A DNA stretch of 64,000 nt, from NCBI GenBank assembly GCA_024509875.1, contig JAMPIV010006375.1, positions 57,501 to 121,500 on the forward strand, written 5' to 3'. A program made the position numbers and the translations under genes. The notes under the pieces were generated by a model. It saw only the letters and a program-made list of their open reading frames with translations, did not search any database and was not told where the DNA came from. How positions within the stretch are numbered: the first letter of the stretch is position 1; the number at the start of each line of letters is the position of its first letter. Source of the DNA: Oreohelix idahoensis. Taxonomy: Eukaryota; Mollusca; Gastropoda; Stylommatophora; Oreohelicidae. Of this stretch, positions 53,146 to 63,227 are shown piece after piece.

Positions 53146-54044
53146 ATGCCTTTCGGACTTATGAACGCTCCAGCTACTTTCGTACGCATGATGCGTCGAA
53201 TTCTTTCAGATCGTTCAGATGTCATCGCTTACTTAGACGACATCTGTCTTTTCAGTAATACGTGGAAAGATCACTATTTGGGTTTACAGGAATTACTGTC
53301 TACTCTACGCGAGCATAATTTGACTGCAAAACCCTCTAAAGCCTTTGTTGGGTTTAAGGAAATTTCTTTCCTAGGTCATCGTGTTGGTCAAGGTCTCTTG
53401 AAGACAGAGGATCAAAACGTTTCTAAGATATTAAATATCTCTGTTCCTAAGACAAAAAAGGAAGTACGTAATCTTTTGGGGTTAATACAATTTTATGGAA
53501 GATTCATACAGAATCTATCCTCTATTATGGCACCTCTTTCAACCCTATTGGAAAAAGGGTCTCCTAATATGGTGCGCTGGTCCCAAGAATGCCAATCTGC
53601 ATTGGATCAGATTAAGAATTTGTTCTCATCCCCTCTTATCTTAAGGCTACCTGTTACTGATAAGACTTTTGTTCTTCGTAGTGATGCCTCTACCACTGGG
53701 ATTGGAGCGGCACTAATGCAGGAGTATTCAGGAACTCTGCATCCTGTGATGTATATCTCTAGGAAATTGAATGCGGCAGAAAGGAACTATTCGGTTCTAG
53801 ACCGTGAATTGTTAGCTATGGTTTGGTCCATTCTTAAGCTACAAAGATTCCTTCTTGGCGCGCATTTCATTGTGGAAACCGACCAAAAAGCTCTTACAGC
53901 TATTCAGAATAAGGATTTGAAGAGCTCGAGATCTACACGATATGCTTTGCTCTTCAACCGTTTCATTTCTCGGTTCGAGCTATCCGTGGTTCAGATAATG
54001 TGATGGCAGACATATTGTCTAGATGCCCACATGATTCCACTTAA
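53146..54044 (+). pseudogene. pol: Element A pol part 4: RT catalytic core and RNase H
   Basis: Begins at MPFGLMNAPATFVRMMRRIL, with YLDD in VIAYLDDICLFS, then the connection region with KEVRNLLGLIQFYGRFIQNL. RNase H follows with VLRSDASTTGIGAA, NYSVLDRELLAMVW and VETDQKALTAI. A one-base insertion near 53950 (GCTTTGCTCTTCAACC) shifts the frame and causes the stop at 54003. In the shifted frame the final RNase H block with MADILSRCP character continues to TAA at 54042. RNase H is the last domain; no integrase follows. Confidence 0.88.
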
Positions 54045-54906
54045 GTCTGGTGTCCTAGATTTCTTGATACATTTCTAGATTTAGGTCTGTTCTTTAACAT
54101 CATAACTGACACATGTGTTTTCACATTATAGTTGTAAAGTAATTGTTTTCTTTCCCTGTTACCATCTTTGGTGTAACAGAGAGGGCTGGGTTGACATAAT
54201 ATAAAGGTCAAAAAAAAATTAAAACGGCCACATGTAATATGTATAAATTTTGTATTTACTATAGTAAATTATAGCATGTTACTAATTGTGTCATTTATAT
54301 TGTTCTCAGTGCAAACTAGTACCAGGTACGCAGCGTTTGAGAGAACCTTGATGATGCCATATGTTGCCATTACTTACTTTTTGGATGATGCTTACGTTGT
54401 GACCTTCGGGATACAGCATCCTTTTGTTCCAGAGATGGAATCCCTTTTTGATAGATAATATATTTCTATTATCAGATTACGTATAAAGACGTTAATAAAT
54501 TTGGTCATGTCCATCCATTACATATGATAATAGTATAGCATTGTACTTCGATAGACTTGTATGTGGTTATGACTTCTGGATTTATGTTGTCATTTGCCAT
54601 TTCTATAATTATGATATGACATGATTTTTTGACATGTATGTAATTTTTGTTAGCATCGCCAGCAACTGAGTTTTCTTTGATGGTACCTTCCCGTGTATGT
54701 GATATTTATAGAAAATGTTTTCTCTTATTTTGTGATATGATTTTAGTTCTCTCCAGACGCTCTATTTGTGCGTCGGTTGAACCTGACACTAGGTTGGTTC
54801 TTTCATCGACGCATCTTTCATGCATTATGAGCGTGTGGTATCTTACTCATTGAGCTATTTTTAAAAAAAATGTTTCATTTTTTTTTACACGAGTGGTGCG
54901 GTAATC
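54045..54906 (+). other. Element A 3' untranslated region
   Basis: AT-rich, no envelope-like or other coding sequence. Small open frames have no motif. The sequence before the LTR (GAGTGGTGCGGTAATC) is not a clear polypurine tract; A-runs lie at 54208-54222 and 54862-54869. Confidence 0.5.
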
Positions 54907-55317
54907 TGTTGCTGTCGTTTTTGACGGGGTTATAAATGTCAATCTATTTGATATTATTTTGTATGATCAAAGTTAGAGAACTAAGTATTAACTTTGCTGT
55001 GACAGGTTGATTAGGGATTATCTTCCCTTTGTTTCGTTCATTGTTGTTGACCTGTCTTAAGACAAGGTTAGAAGTAGTCAGTTCGGGGCTGTCTGCTCAT
55101 GCGCAGAGTTTTTGAGAAAAAACTGATAGACTTCCGTGGGGGAGTTGAGATCTTGGGTTCTGATGGACAAGATGTCCATAGTTCTTCTCTACCTTATCTT
55201 GGGGAAGTTAAGCCTGTGATTTGACTGTAATGTCAGTGTTTTCCCCAAAGATATTCTGTTCGTCGAGGGATGACGACAGTTGGTAATTGTGTATTCCTGG
55301 ATTCTGTTAAAGGTAAT
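54907..55317 (+). repeat. 3' LTR of element A, left part
   Basis: 411 bp matching 46555-46965 with 5 substitutions. Interrupted after GTAAT by element B; resumes at 63823. Confidence 0.95.
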
Positions 55318-56420
55318 TGTTACGTACATTTATTACCTAAGGGGGTAGTCTTCGGTCCTGCCAAATGTACGCACCAGTCTTTATATATTTTATTATTTGT
55401 GCGTTCGATTGATTCACGCACTGACGTGCACAATGCAGTGTGAGTTGCTTTGGACGCACGGGTAACCTAGTTTGGGGATTGTGACGTCATGTTTTGAACG
55501 GGGCAGTGCGGACTTTGTTATGTCCGAGATATAGATTATTGGAATTTTTCTGGCAGTTTTGTATAAGCCAGTATGTTATATTGATTCAATTGGTATTCTT
55601 GACGAAGCCAATGATGGAAGGATCATGTAAGTGTCGCCCCGGTTATATTTGTATATTTATTGCCGTAAACTAAAGTATCAGGCCGCTCCCAGTTGTAGTC
55701 TAGCGGGAAGTCATCTTAGCATGTAATTTCCTAGAATGGACAGACGGAGTCGGTGGTCATATTAGATTACCGTAGAGGAATAATACCTACGTGTAAACCA
55801 GTTTATTTATTCGTATGCTTCATATTTTATATGCCGTACATTCAACAATGCCAGAAGCGTGGCATAGAATGGGAGAGGTTAGTCAACTGGAATCTCTAAC
55901 CTGTTCGTATTATCGTGTATGACTTTGTTTGAAACTATATGCTATCTAACGTTATGTTTTGGAGAACGTATGGGATTGTGAAGTATGATATGGAAGATTT
56001 TATCCTGGAGTATGAATACGTTACCATGATAGACGTCCTTGAAGGAAGGTCAATGGACTTGAATGAGAAGAATATTATACGGTAACAGTTTTGTGATCCT
56101 TAGTCACTTGAGTCAGAGGAACTTTATTGGTAGAGAATCTTCAGGAACTTTAAAAGTAATTACCATTATGCTGATGTATGATCTTTGCGCCTGTGACGAT
56201 GTTAGTCTTGTCCACTCCGTATGTGTCATGTTGAATAAAATCTATGTACAGTCATCACCGACTTATGTACTGCCAGTACTTGCCCAGTTCACCCAGTTCA
56301 ACACTACTTGTTGAAGTTCGTTTGAAGAATATTGTTGACATTCGTTCATTTTAACCATTCGCGTTTTAAGCTACCTCTTCACCAGTATAAACTGTACTCA
56401 ACCATAAAACGGAGTCAACA
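55318..56420 (+). repeat. 5' LTR of element B
   Basis: Starts TGTTACGTACATT, ends GGAGTCAACA. TATATA at 55382 and AATAAA at 56234 are plausible promoter and polyadenylation signals. The first 517 bp have no counterpart in the 3' copy. Confidence 0.85.
56234..56239 (+). promoter_or_regulatory. AATAAA polyadenylation signal in LTR B
   Basis: AATAAA within TTGAATAAAATCTATG, conserved in the 3' LTR at 63631, where it would act to end the transcript. Confidence 0.5.
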
Positions 56421-56494
56421 GTAATTGGTGTGCCAGTCTGGTTTTGAAATCAAGAATTTCACAGGAAACGTACCCAATACAATTATCATTAATG

Positions 56495-56578
56495 GAAGAT
56501 CTGAACTTTCAAGGCGACAACATCTTGGGATCATCTGAAGATCTGAACTTTCAAGGCGACAACATCTTGGGATCATCT
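56495..56578 (+). repeat. 42-bp perfect tandem duplication in B leader
   Basis: GAAGATCTGAACTTTCAAGG followed by CGACAACATCTTGGGATCAT and CT occurs at 56495-56536 and 56537-56578 without a mismatch. Confidence 0.95.
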
Positions 56579-56824
56579 CTTTGTCACTATTACGTGCAAG
56601 CTGTGGTCTAATAACTCAGAACGAAGTATTTTATCCTCACACGTACATACACGGAGACGAGGCACATTGGTTTTTTTTTTTCCTGCACGCGAGATGAGTA
56701 TAACGTGTTGTCGTTGTACCCTTTATTACGTTTAGCTGTGCCTTAAATAATTATGTCCATATTTATATTTTCCTTGTTATATGTTATATGTTGTTCATTT
56801 GTCGTGGGAGGTAGGGAGGTTGAT

Positions 56825-56960
56825 CTGACGAACGAGATCCATCTCGAAGCCAATTCGGGCTCTTCGTCAGACGTTCTGTAGGGCTCGTCTTGTAAGTTTC
56901 AATTGAGCGATAATTCCGGTACAAGGCTAGAAACCTTGCCGAAGTTCCGATCGCTAATTG
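56825..56960 (+). other. Predicted structured RNA in B leader
   Basis: Hairpin 1: TCTGACGAA (56825-56833) pairs with TTCGTCAGA (56864-56872), with inner CGAAGCC/GGGCTCTTCG pairing. Hairpin 2: CAATTGAGCGA (56900-56910) pairs with TCGCTAATTG (56951-56960, one bulge), enclosing CAAGG-CTAGAAA-CCTTG (56922-56938). The position between the primer site and gag suggests packaging or dimerisation; this is inference. Confidence 0.55.
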
Positions 56961-57361
56961 TCCCTTATAATAGTATCTGTTTAGCTGTTCCGTCAAGTTT
57001 TTATTGTTGTTCTCGTAGTTATTTTTATTCGTAATTTAGTTTTATGATGAATTTTGTTTGTATTTTGCGTCCATCTCACCTTTCCTGTCGTTCAGTTTTT
57101 TTTACAAAACCTATGTTTTTACACTGTGTTGTCAATTGTACTGTTAATTATCTGATCGTAGTTATCGTCGTATATTTTTACGATATTCTATTTTAGTTAT
57201 ACATTTTTATTTTTTTTTTTGATTTCTACGATTGTGTTCACCCGTCCAGTTTATCATGTCTTGTCGGTTATGTTTCTATTGTTAGTAACAAGGTTAACTA
57301 ATTTATATTGATTAATTATCATTTTTAATATCTAGAGTACTGTGACTACTTATATAGAATA

Positions 57362-57832
57362 ATGTATTCACTCGATTATTTCATTAAGCAAGCAAAAGCT
57401 TTGCAAATACCTGCTGAAGAGGTAAGACAATTCGCTATGTCAGAATATAAAGAGGCTCAAAGGTTGGAAGCTCAAAGATTGGAAGCTGAAAAGTTAAGAT
57501 TGGAAAATTTGAAATTTGAGGCAGATCAAAAACGGATTGAATCTGAGGAAAATGAGAAAAAAATGAGATTAACTGCTGAGGAGGATGAAAAGAAGAGGAA
57601 ATTTATAGCTGAGGAAGAGGAGAAAAAAATGAGATTGGCCGCTGAATTAGAAGAGAAACGATTTCAGCGAGAAGCAGAACAGAAGCAAAAGGAGTCTGAA
57701 GAAAGACTTAAAATTGAAATGGAACAGAAACAAAAAAAAGAAATAGAAGAGAGGAGATTAATAGCTGAACAAAATGTAAAACGACTTCAGCTTGAGATGG
57801 AAGAGAATGAAAAAAAAAAAACGACAGCATGA
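57362..57832 (+). CDS. gag: Element B Gag N-terminus (coiled coil)
   Basis: Starts MYSLDYFIKQAKALQIPAEE, aligning with the A Gag start. Residues about 30-150 are almost entirely Glu/Lys/Arg/Gln with repeated EEEKKMRL-like units, a long coiled coil considerably longer than in A. The frame is lost at an A12 run (57810-57821), giving a premature stop at 57832. The rest of Gag continues in the next frame from 57822. Confidence 0.8.
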   Translation: MYSLDYFIKQAKALQIPAEEVRQFAMSEYKEAQRLEAQRLEAEKLRLENLKFEADQKRIESEENEKKMRLTAEEDEKKRKFIAEEEEKKMRLAAELEEKRFQREAEQKQKESEERLKIEMEQKQKKEIEERRLIAEQNVKRLQLEMEENEKKKTTA

Positions 57833-58460
57833 ACTGAAATTAGCAGAGTCAGAATATGAGAGAATTAGGTTTACTCAGGAAGCTAATTCTCAGAGAACTT
57901 TTGAAAGCCAAACTCCATCCAGACATGATTTTTTTAAGAAAATTCACCTTAAATTACTAAAATTTAATCCCCCGTCTGATGACGTAATATTCTTCCTAGA
58001 TAGGTTTGAGGCCACTTGTGGATCTTATAACGTGGATAAAGCGCTATACTGTACATATTTATCCAGATTACTTACAGGGGATGCATTAGCAGTTTATCAT
58101 ACCACCAGCATTGGTGAGAAAAATGACTATAATGCTCTTAGAGCAGCACTTCTGCAAAAATTCCAAATGACAGAAGACGAATATCGTTTAAGATTTCATA
58201 CATTACTACCCCAATCTAGCAGAAATTTCAATGATTTTCTGTCACAAATACGACTAACACTAGAAAGATGGATTGAATTATCCAAAATTGAAAAGTCATA
58301 TGAAGGTCTCTTCGATTTACTGATGCGCGATAAGGTACTATCGTCTGTAAATCCTACATTTCTCGCATTTTTTGCAAGAACGGAAACCTTTATCAATAAA
58401 AGACTTAGAAGAACATGCAAAAAATTTTTGTACTGCTCACCCAAACATGGATCTAAGTAA
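57792..58460 (+). pseudogene. gag: Element B Gag capsid region (SCAN-like)
   Basis: Continues Gag in the shifted frame: KLLKFNPPSDDVIFFLDRFE, ALLQKFQMTEDEYRLRFHTL, FLSQIRLTLERWIELSKIEK, GLFDLLMRDKVLSSVNPTFL. These align with A capsid throughout. After FLAFF a T6 run (58368-58373) shifts the frame again; the residues to 58460 (ARTETFINK...) are out of frame, and the true continuation is the large frame beginning at 58372. Confidence 0.82.
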
Positions 58461-61400
58461 CGCACAGATTAAGAATGAATTGCCTGTTGCTTTTGCAGCA
58501 CAACAAAACAATTTTTCACGAAATCTTTCCTTTAGTGCTGACAGGTATGTCAATAAGGGAAATAATTACAATTTTAACAATGATAACTTTTACAAAGGGA
58601 AGCAATTTCAACAATCTGCTCCATTTAATGTTTCTTGGAACCAAGCTCACAGATCACGAGATTTTGGTAACAATAATTTTAAAAATAATCAAGGACATTA
58701 TAATAAACAAAACTGGAGATCAAGATCTCAGGGTCCGCAAAACAGACAAGGTTCTTGGAATAAAAATTTTAAAGAACAGCATAACTTTAATTATACAAAC
58801 TATCGGACTCATCCAAATTTTAACTCTAGTAGAAATGACAATTATGGCAATTTTAATGCAAATAATCAATATCGATCGCGTCGCAGAGAAAGATCGTCGA
58901 GTAATACGGGTAGACATTCTAATGTCGCTTTAAGTGATACACAGGCTAACATTGAACAGGGTAAAGTAACTGAAACTCACAATGCTATGTCTTGTTCTCT
59001 TGATTGTACCCAGGTGAAAGACTGTCCAGAATGCTCGACTCTTTTCCAGCCTAAGGCGATCACGACGCTGCGTTGCGGACATACCTTGCCTAGCCTACCT
59101 ATAGTCTGCACAGCCACTGCTACGTCAGTACACCAGGGACAGGGCTCTCTTAAGTTTAACAAGGGATTTGTCAACAACATTTCATGCTCTCTCCTATTTG
59201 ACTCTGGTTGTAGCACTGTGGGCATCCGGACTTCGCTGATCAACCCAAGTTGTGCCACGGGCAGGGTTGTCAAGTGTGTGACGTTTGGTGGCACCATCGA
59301 AACATTTGCCACTGCTATTATTGATCTTAATACACCTTTCTTTTCAGGAAAGATCCAGGCATGTCTTCTTCCAAATCCAATTTGTGATTTAATACTTGGT
59401 CGCATACATGGTATTAAAGAGTGTACACCACAGCAAATTGCTGAATGGGAAGAGCGACATATTCAAACTGCAAATGCAGTAGTGACTAGAGCGCAAGCTA
59501 CTAATATGTCGCATGATACACCTATTAAACCTACAGTTCATACCACTTGTGATGATGATGCTCCTATTTCACGGGAGTTGTTTGCAACATTGCAAAAGAA
59601 TGATGATTCATTAAAAAAAATTTTTCAGTATGTTAACAAAAAGAATACAAGCAACAAACTTGCAAAATCTAGACATGACTTTATACTTAAAAATGGGATT
59701 TTGGTGAGAGTAATACGGGAAAAGGATTCATCCTTATGTTATCAGATCTTAGTCCCATCCTCTATGAGATCTCGTATATTACGACATGCGCATGACTCGC
59801 AATGTGCGGGCCATATGGGTTTTTCGCGTACCAAATCCAGAGTGCTTTCGGCATTCTACTGGCCAGGCGTCCATAGGGACATCACTCTCTATTGTCGGTC
59901 CTGTTTGATATGTCAGGAAGTTAAGGTACGGGGTCCATTTCATGCGGCTCCTATTCAAGCTGCGGACATCCCGATTAGACCATTTGATAAAATGGCCATT
60001 GACATTATTGGTCCGATGCTTCCATCTGCTAGAGGGCATACGCATATCCTTACGTGCATTGATATGTGCACTCGTTGGCCTGAGGCCATCCCTCTCAAGA
60101 ACACTTCATCTGCCAGTGTAGCAGAGGCATTGATGTTAATCTTTTCACGCATTGGTTTTCCACGGAAAATCTTGTCGGATCATGGGGTTCAGTTCATTTC
60201 TGAATCCATGTCTCAAGTTATGAAGACATTAGGTATAGACAGATCTCTTAGTTCTATTTATCATCCGATGTCAAATGGGTTAATTGAGCGTCTCAATAGG
60301 ACACTCAAGCAGTTGTTGGGTAAGATGACTCAAGACCATCCCCAAGACTGGGATCGGGTCCTACCCGCTTGTCTCTTTGCGTATCGCGAAGTACAAAATC
60401 AAGCAACGGGGTTTTCTCCATTCCAGCTTGTTTTTGGCATGCAACCACGCGGTCCGATGTCGTTAATCCACGACTTATTGGTTGACGAGAATATTGAAGA
60501 GGAAACTCAATCCTCTTATGAGTATGTGATCTCTCTGAGAAAGAGAATCATAGATGCTTGTAGACTAGCTACTGCATCATCTGAACAAGCCAAAGAAAAA
60601 GCTCGTCTATTTGCAAACAAGTATAGACGTCTTCGCCAGCTCATACCTGGTGATGAAGCTTTTGTCTTACTACCTGCGCATAACAATCGTCTTTTAATTA
60701 CCTGGAGAGGTCCTTTCAGGATCATCTCAAGAATATCCGATGTCGACTACATCGTTGATGTTAATGGTAAACATAAAACCTTCCACATTAACATGTTGAA
60801 GGAGTATTACTCACGTCCTGATTATCTACAGTCAGTGTTTCAGGCAACTGACGATCCTACACCTCCTATTCAACACTATTCTAGTTTGTCAGTCATCCAA
60901 GAAGAAGAATCTTCTTTTGATGATGTACAACTACCAATACCAGTTGTACCACTCCATTCCACTGAGAAATGGAATGATGTTACACTCTCATCTACTCTTT
61001 CGGCTGATCAACGTCAGCAAGTCTCTAATATTCTACACTCGTATGAGGATGTCCTCACTGACATCCCAGGTCATACGTCAGTCATCCAACATGACATTAT
61101 TCTGACTGACGATACGCCTATTCGAGTTCGCCCATATCCTATTCCTTTACACTTTCGTGATAAGGTTGATAAGGAATTGGATGAGATGCTCCAATTAAAT
61201 ATAATTGAACCATCTTCATCACCATATTCTTCTTCCATGGTAATCATTAGGAAGAAAGACAACAATATACGTCTTTGCGTAGATTACAGGAAATTAAACA
61301 AAGTTACAAAATTCGATGCGGAACCATTACCTATTTTAGATGACTTATTGGAGAGATTATCTCATGCTACATTCTTTTCGAAATTTGACCTTTCAAAGGG

Positions 61401-61905
61401 ATATTGGCAAGTGCCACTCACTCCTAAAGCAAAGCCATTCACCGCTTTCTCGACACCACGGGGTCTTTTTCAATGGAATTTTATGCCATTCGGGTTAATG
61501 AATGCGCCAGCTACCTTTGTACGCATGATGCGCCGCATATTGTCTCATCGTCCCGATGTCATTACTTATATAGATGACATCTGTCTTTTCAGTGACTCTT
61601 GGGATGAACATATTCAGGGTTTAAAATCTTTACTTTCTACCTTGCGGGATTATAACTTAACAGCGAAACCTTCAAAGGCTTTTGTCGGTTTTCATGACAT
61701 CTCATTTCTGGGTCACCGCATAGGTCATGGTTTCATGTATACAGAAGACAGTAACGTCTCTAAAATTTTAAACATCTCAGCACCTAAGACAAAAAAACAA
61801 GTTAGGTCGCTTTTAGGACTAATACAGTTCTATTCAAAATTCATCCCTCATTTGTCTACTATAACTGCACCTTTTTTCGTCTCTACTGAAGAAAGGCACA
61901 TCTAA
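58372..61905 (+). CDS. pol: Element B Gag C-terminus + Pol (protease-integrase-RT)
   Basis: An 1177-residue open frame; its first ATG is fortuitous because translation would arrive from gag. Residues 1-45 are the capsid end. 46-195 are Asn/Arg/Tyr/Phe/Gly-rich without a CCHC knuckle. CPEC 218-221 and CGH 235-237 follow, then the protease LLFDSGC (Asp277) and ILG 341-343. Integrase zinc domain: H474, H481, C511, C514. DD35E core: D544, D603, E639. GPF at 780-782. RT begins about 915, with D1006 in FSKFDLSKGYW and YIDD 1066-1069. The frame breaks at a T-run near 61871, inside the RT-RNase H connection. Integrase plainly precedes RT in one uninterrupted frame. Confidence 0.93.
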   Translation: MQERKPLSIKDLEEHAKNFCTAHPNMDLSNAQIKNELPVAFAAQQNNFSRNLSFSADRYVNKGNNYNFNNDNFYKGKQFQQSAPFNVSWNQAHRSRDFGNNNFKNNQGHYNKQNWRSRSQGPQNRQGSWNKNFKEQHNFNYTNYRTHPNFNSSRNDNYGNFNANNQYRSRRRERSSSNTGRHSNVALSDTQANIEQGKVTETHNAMSCSLDCTQVKDCPECSTLFQPKAITTLRCGHTLPSLPIVCTATATSVHQGQGSLKFNKGFVNNISCSLLFDSGCSTVGIRTSLINPSCATGRVVKCVTFGGTIETFATAIIDLNTPFFSGKIQACLLPNPICDLILGRIHGIKECTPQQIAEWEERHIQTANAVVTRAQATNMSHDTPIKPTVHTTCDDDAPISRELFATLQKNDDSLKKIFQYVNKKNTSNKLAKSRHDFILKNGILVRVIREKDSSLCYQILVPSSMRSRILRHAHDSQCAGHMGFSRTKSRVLSAFYWPGVHRDITLYCRSCLICQEVKVRGPFHAAPIQAADIPIRPFDKMAIDIIGPMLPSARGHTHILTCIDMCTRWPEAIPLKNTSSASVAEALMLIFSRIGFPRKILSDHGVQFISESMSQVMKTLGIDRSLSSIYHPMSNGLIERLNRTLKQLLGKMTQDHPQDWDRVLPACLFAYREVQNQATGFSPFQLVFGMQPRGPMSLIHDLLVDENIEEETQSSYEYVISLRKRIIDACRLATASSEQAKEKARLFANKYRRLRQLIPGDEAFVLLPAHNNRLLITWRGPFRIISRISDVDYIVDVNGKHKTFHINMLKEYYSRPDYLQSVFQATDDPTPPIQHYSSLSVIQEEESSFDDVQLPIPVVPLHSTEKWNDVTLSSTLSADQRQQVSNILHSYEDVLTDIPGHTSVIQHDIILTDDTPIRVRPYPIPLHFRDKVDKELDEMLQLNIIEPSSSPYSSSMVIIRKKDNNIRLCVDYRKLNKVTKFDAEPLPILDDLLERLSHATFFSKFDLSKGYWQVPLTPKAKPFTAFSTPRGLFQWNFMPFGLMNAPATFVRMMRRILSHRPDVITYIDDICLFSDSWDEHIQGLKSLLSTLRDYNLTAKPSKAFVGFHDISFLGHRIGHGFMYTEDSNVSKILNISAPKTKKQVRSLLGLIQFYSKFIPHLSTITAPFFVSTEERHI

Positions 61906-62428
61906 TGTAATAAAGTGGTCGCAGGATCACCAAACGGCGTTAGACTATATAAAACAATTTTTTTCAAATGCACCTTTTTTGAGGTTGCCTGACAAAAATC
62001 TCACCTTCATTCTCCGCAGTGATGCAAGTTCTTACGCTATTGCTGCAGTTTTGATGCAGGAATATAACGGCACCTTATTTCCGGTTATGTACGTATCCAG
62101 AAAGCTCACGCCGAGCGAGACGAAATATTCCGTTCTGGATAAAGAGCTCCTTGCTCTTGTCTGGGCAATCACAAAACTGGAACGTTACCTTCTCGGCTCA
62201 CACTTTGTGGTGGAGTCTGACCAGAAAGCTCTTACCGCACTGAATACAGGGAACGTTAAGTCATCAAAGTCAGCGCGTTACGCTATAGCACTTCAACCGT
62301 TCCATTTTGAGATACGAGCTATTCATGGAGTGCAGAATGTGTTCGCAGACTGTCTATCAAGATGCCCAAGTGAACGTGTCGAAACTAAACCACTTCCAGA
62401 TGTTGGAACATCCTCACCGATAACATGA
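61880..62428 (+). pseudogene. pol: Element B RNase H (frame-shifted continuation)
   Basis: After a one-base change in the T-run near 61871 the connection continues (SLLKKGTSNVIKWSQ), and from the Met at 61979 RNase H reads ILRSDASSYAIAAVLMQEYN (Asp15), YSVLDKELLALVWAI (Glu56), VVESDQKALTAL (Asp81) and VQNVFADCLSRCPSE (Asp124). All four acidic residues of the family are present. The terminal stop is at 62426-62428. It is the last coding module of the element. Confidence 0.88.
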
Positions 62429-63227
62429 ATAACTTTGTACATTGTTATTGATACTATATTAACGTTTTATTAGAACGAGAACATTGGTACTACAGTAACT
62501 TTTTATTAATATGGCAACATTGTTAAGAGCTACAAATATACATTTGTTATTCCTATGGAACATATTACACTACATGGCGTGTGCGAGAATATATTTTATC
62601 TTGTATGGAACATTCAGTACATCGTCGCGTCTATTACTAACTAGTTACAACTGAACATTGACAATGAGTGATACTGGAATTACTTAGAAAAAAATAGTAA
62701 CTGTTTATTTGTTAGTAATTAAGGAATATATAAATTAGATTAATTCAACTTAATCTATTTAATTGATTATGGATCACACACATACTAACTTTCTTAGTTG
62801 TCACGTAATACCTACATTCACGGGTCTTAGTTATGATATCTCACTGTTAGATCACTAGTCAACCGTACTAGTGTTAGAAAACATTAAGTGTGTTGATTCT
62901 TAAAGTGTTTAATTTTGCATTGCTTCATTTTTGCACATTGTATTTTCAATTTTTCTGTTTCATTGATTCTCTTGTCATTGATCATCATCAGTGTTGCTGT
63001 TAATTTTCATTTTTGAAATCATATGTTTCAAATTTTGTTGAAAACTTAGTTGAATTTTATTATCATCTTTTTTTTATGGTTTTTTTTTCATTTTTTCATT
63101 TTCAAACTTGTTTTACCACATCGTTCCAAAGTAGGTCGTTTGTGGATGTGTGCTTTAATGCATACTATCATTTAGTTATATTCATTTCGTTTAATATTCT
63201 TTTCTTAATATGGTATAACTTTATGCA
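62429..63227 (+). other. Element B 3' untranslated region
   Basis: AT-rich, non-coding, no envelope-like gene. The T-rich part at 62900-63120 has no clear polypurine tract before the LTR, consistent with local rearrangement at the LTR start. Confidence 0.5.

Larger units (their letters stand above)
56421..57361 (+). other. Element B leader
   Basis: GTAAT then TGGTGTGCCAGTCTGG (56426-56441) in the primer-binding position; tRNA not identified. Contains a 42-bp tandem duplication, two stem-loop regions and a T-rich part resembling the A leader. Confidence 0.6.

Noticed and set aside
54045..54906. Possible third gene (envelope-like) after pol in A
   Set aside because: Only short frames without signal peptide, glycoprotein or membrane pattern; elements lack an envelope.
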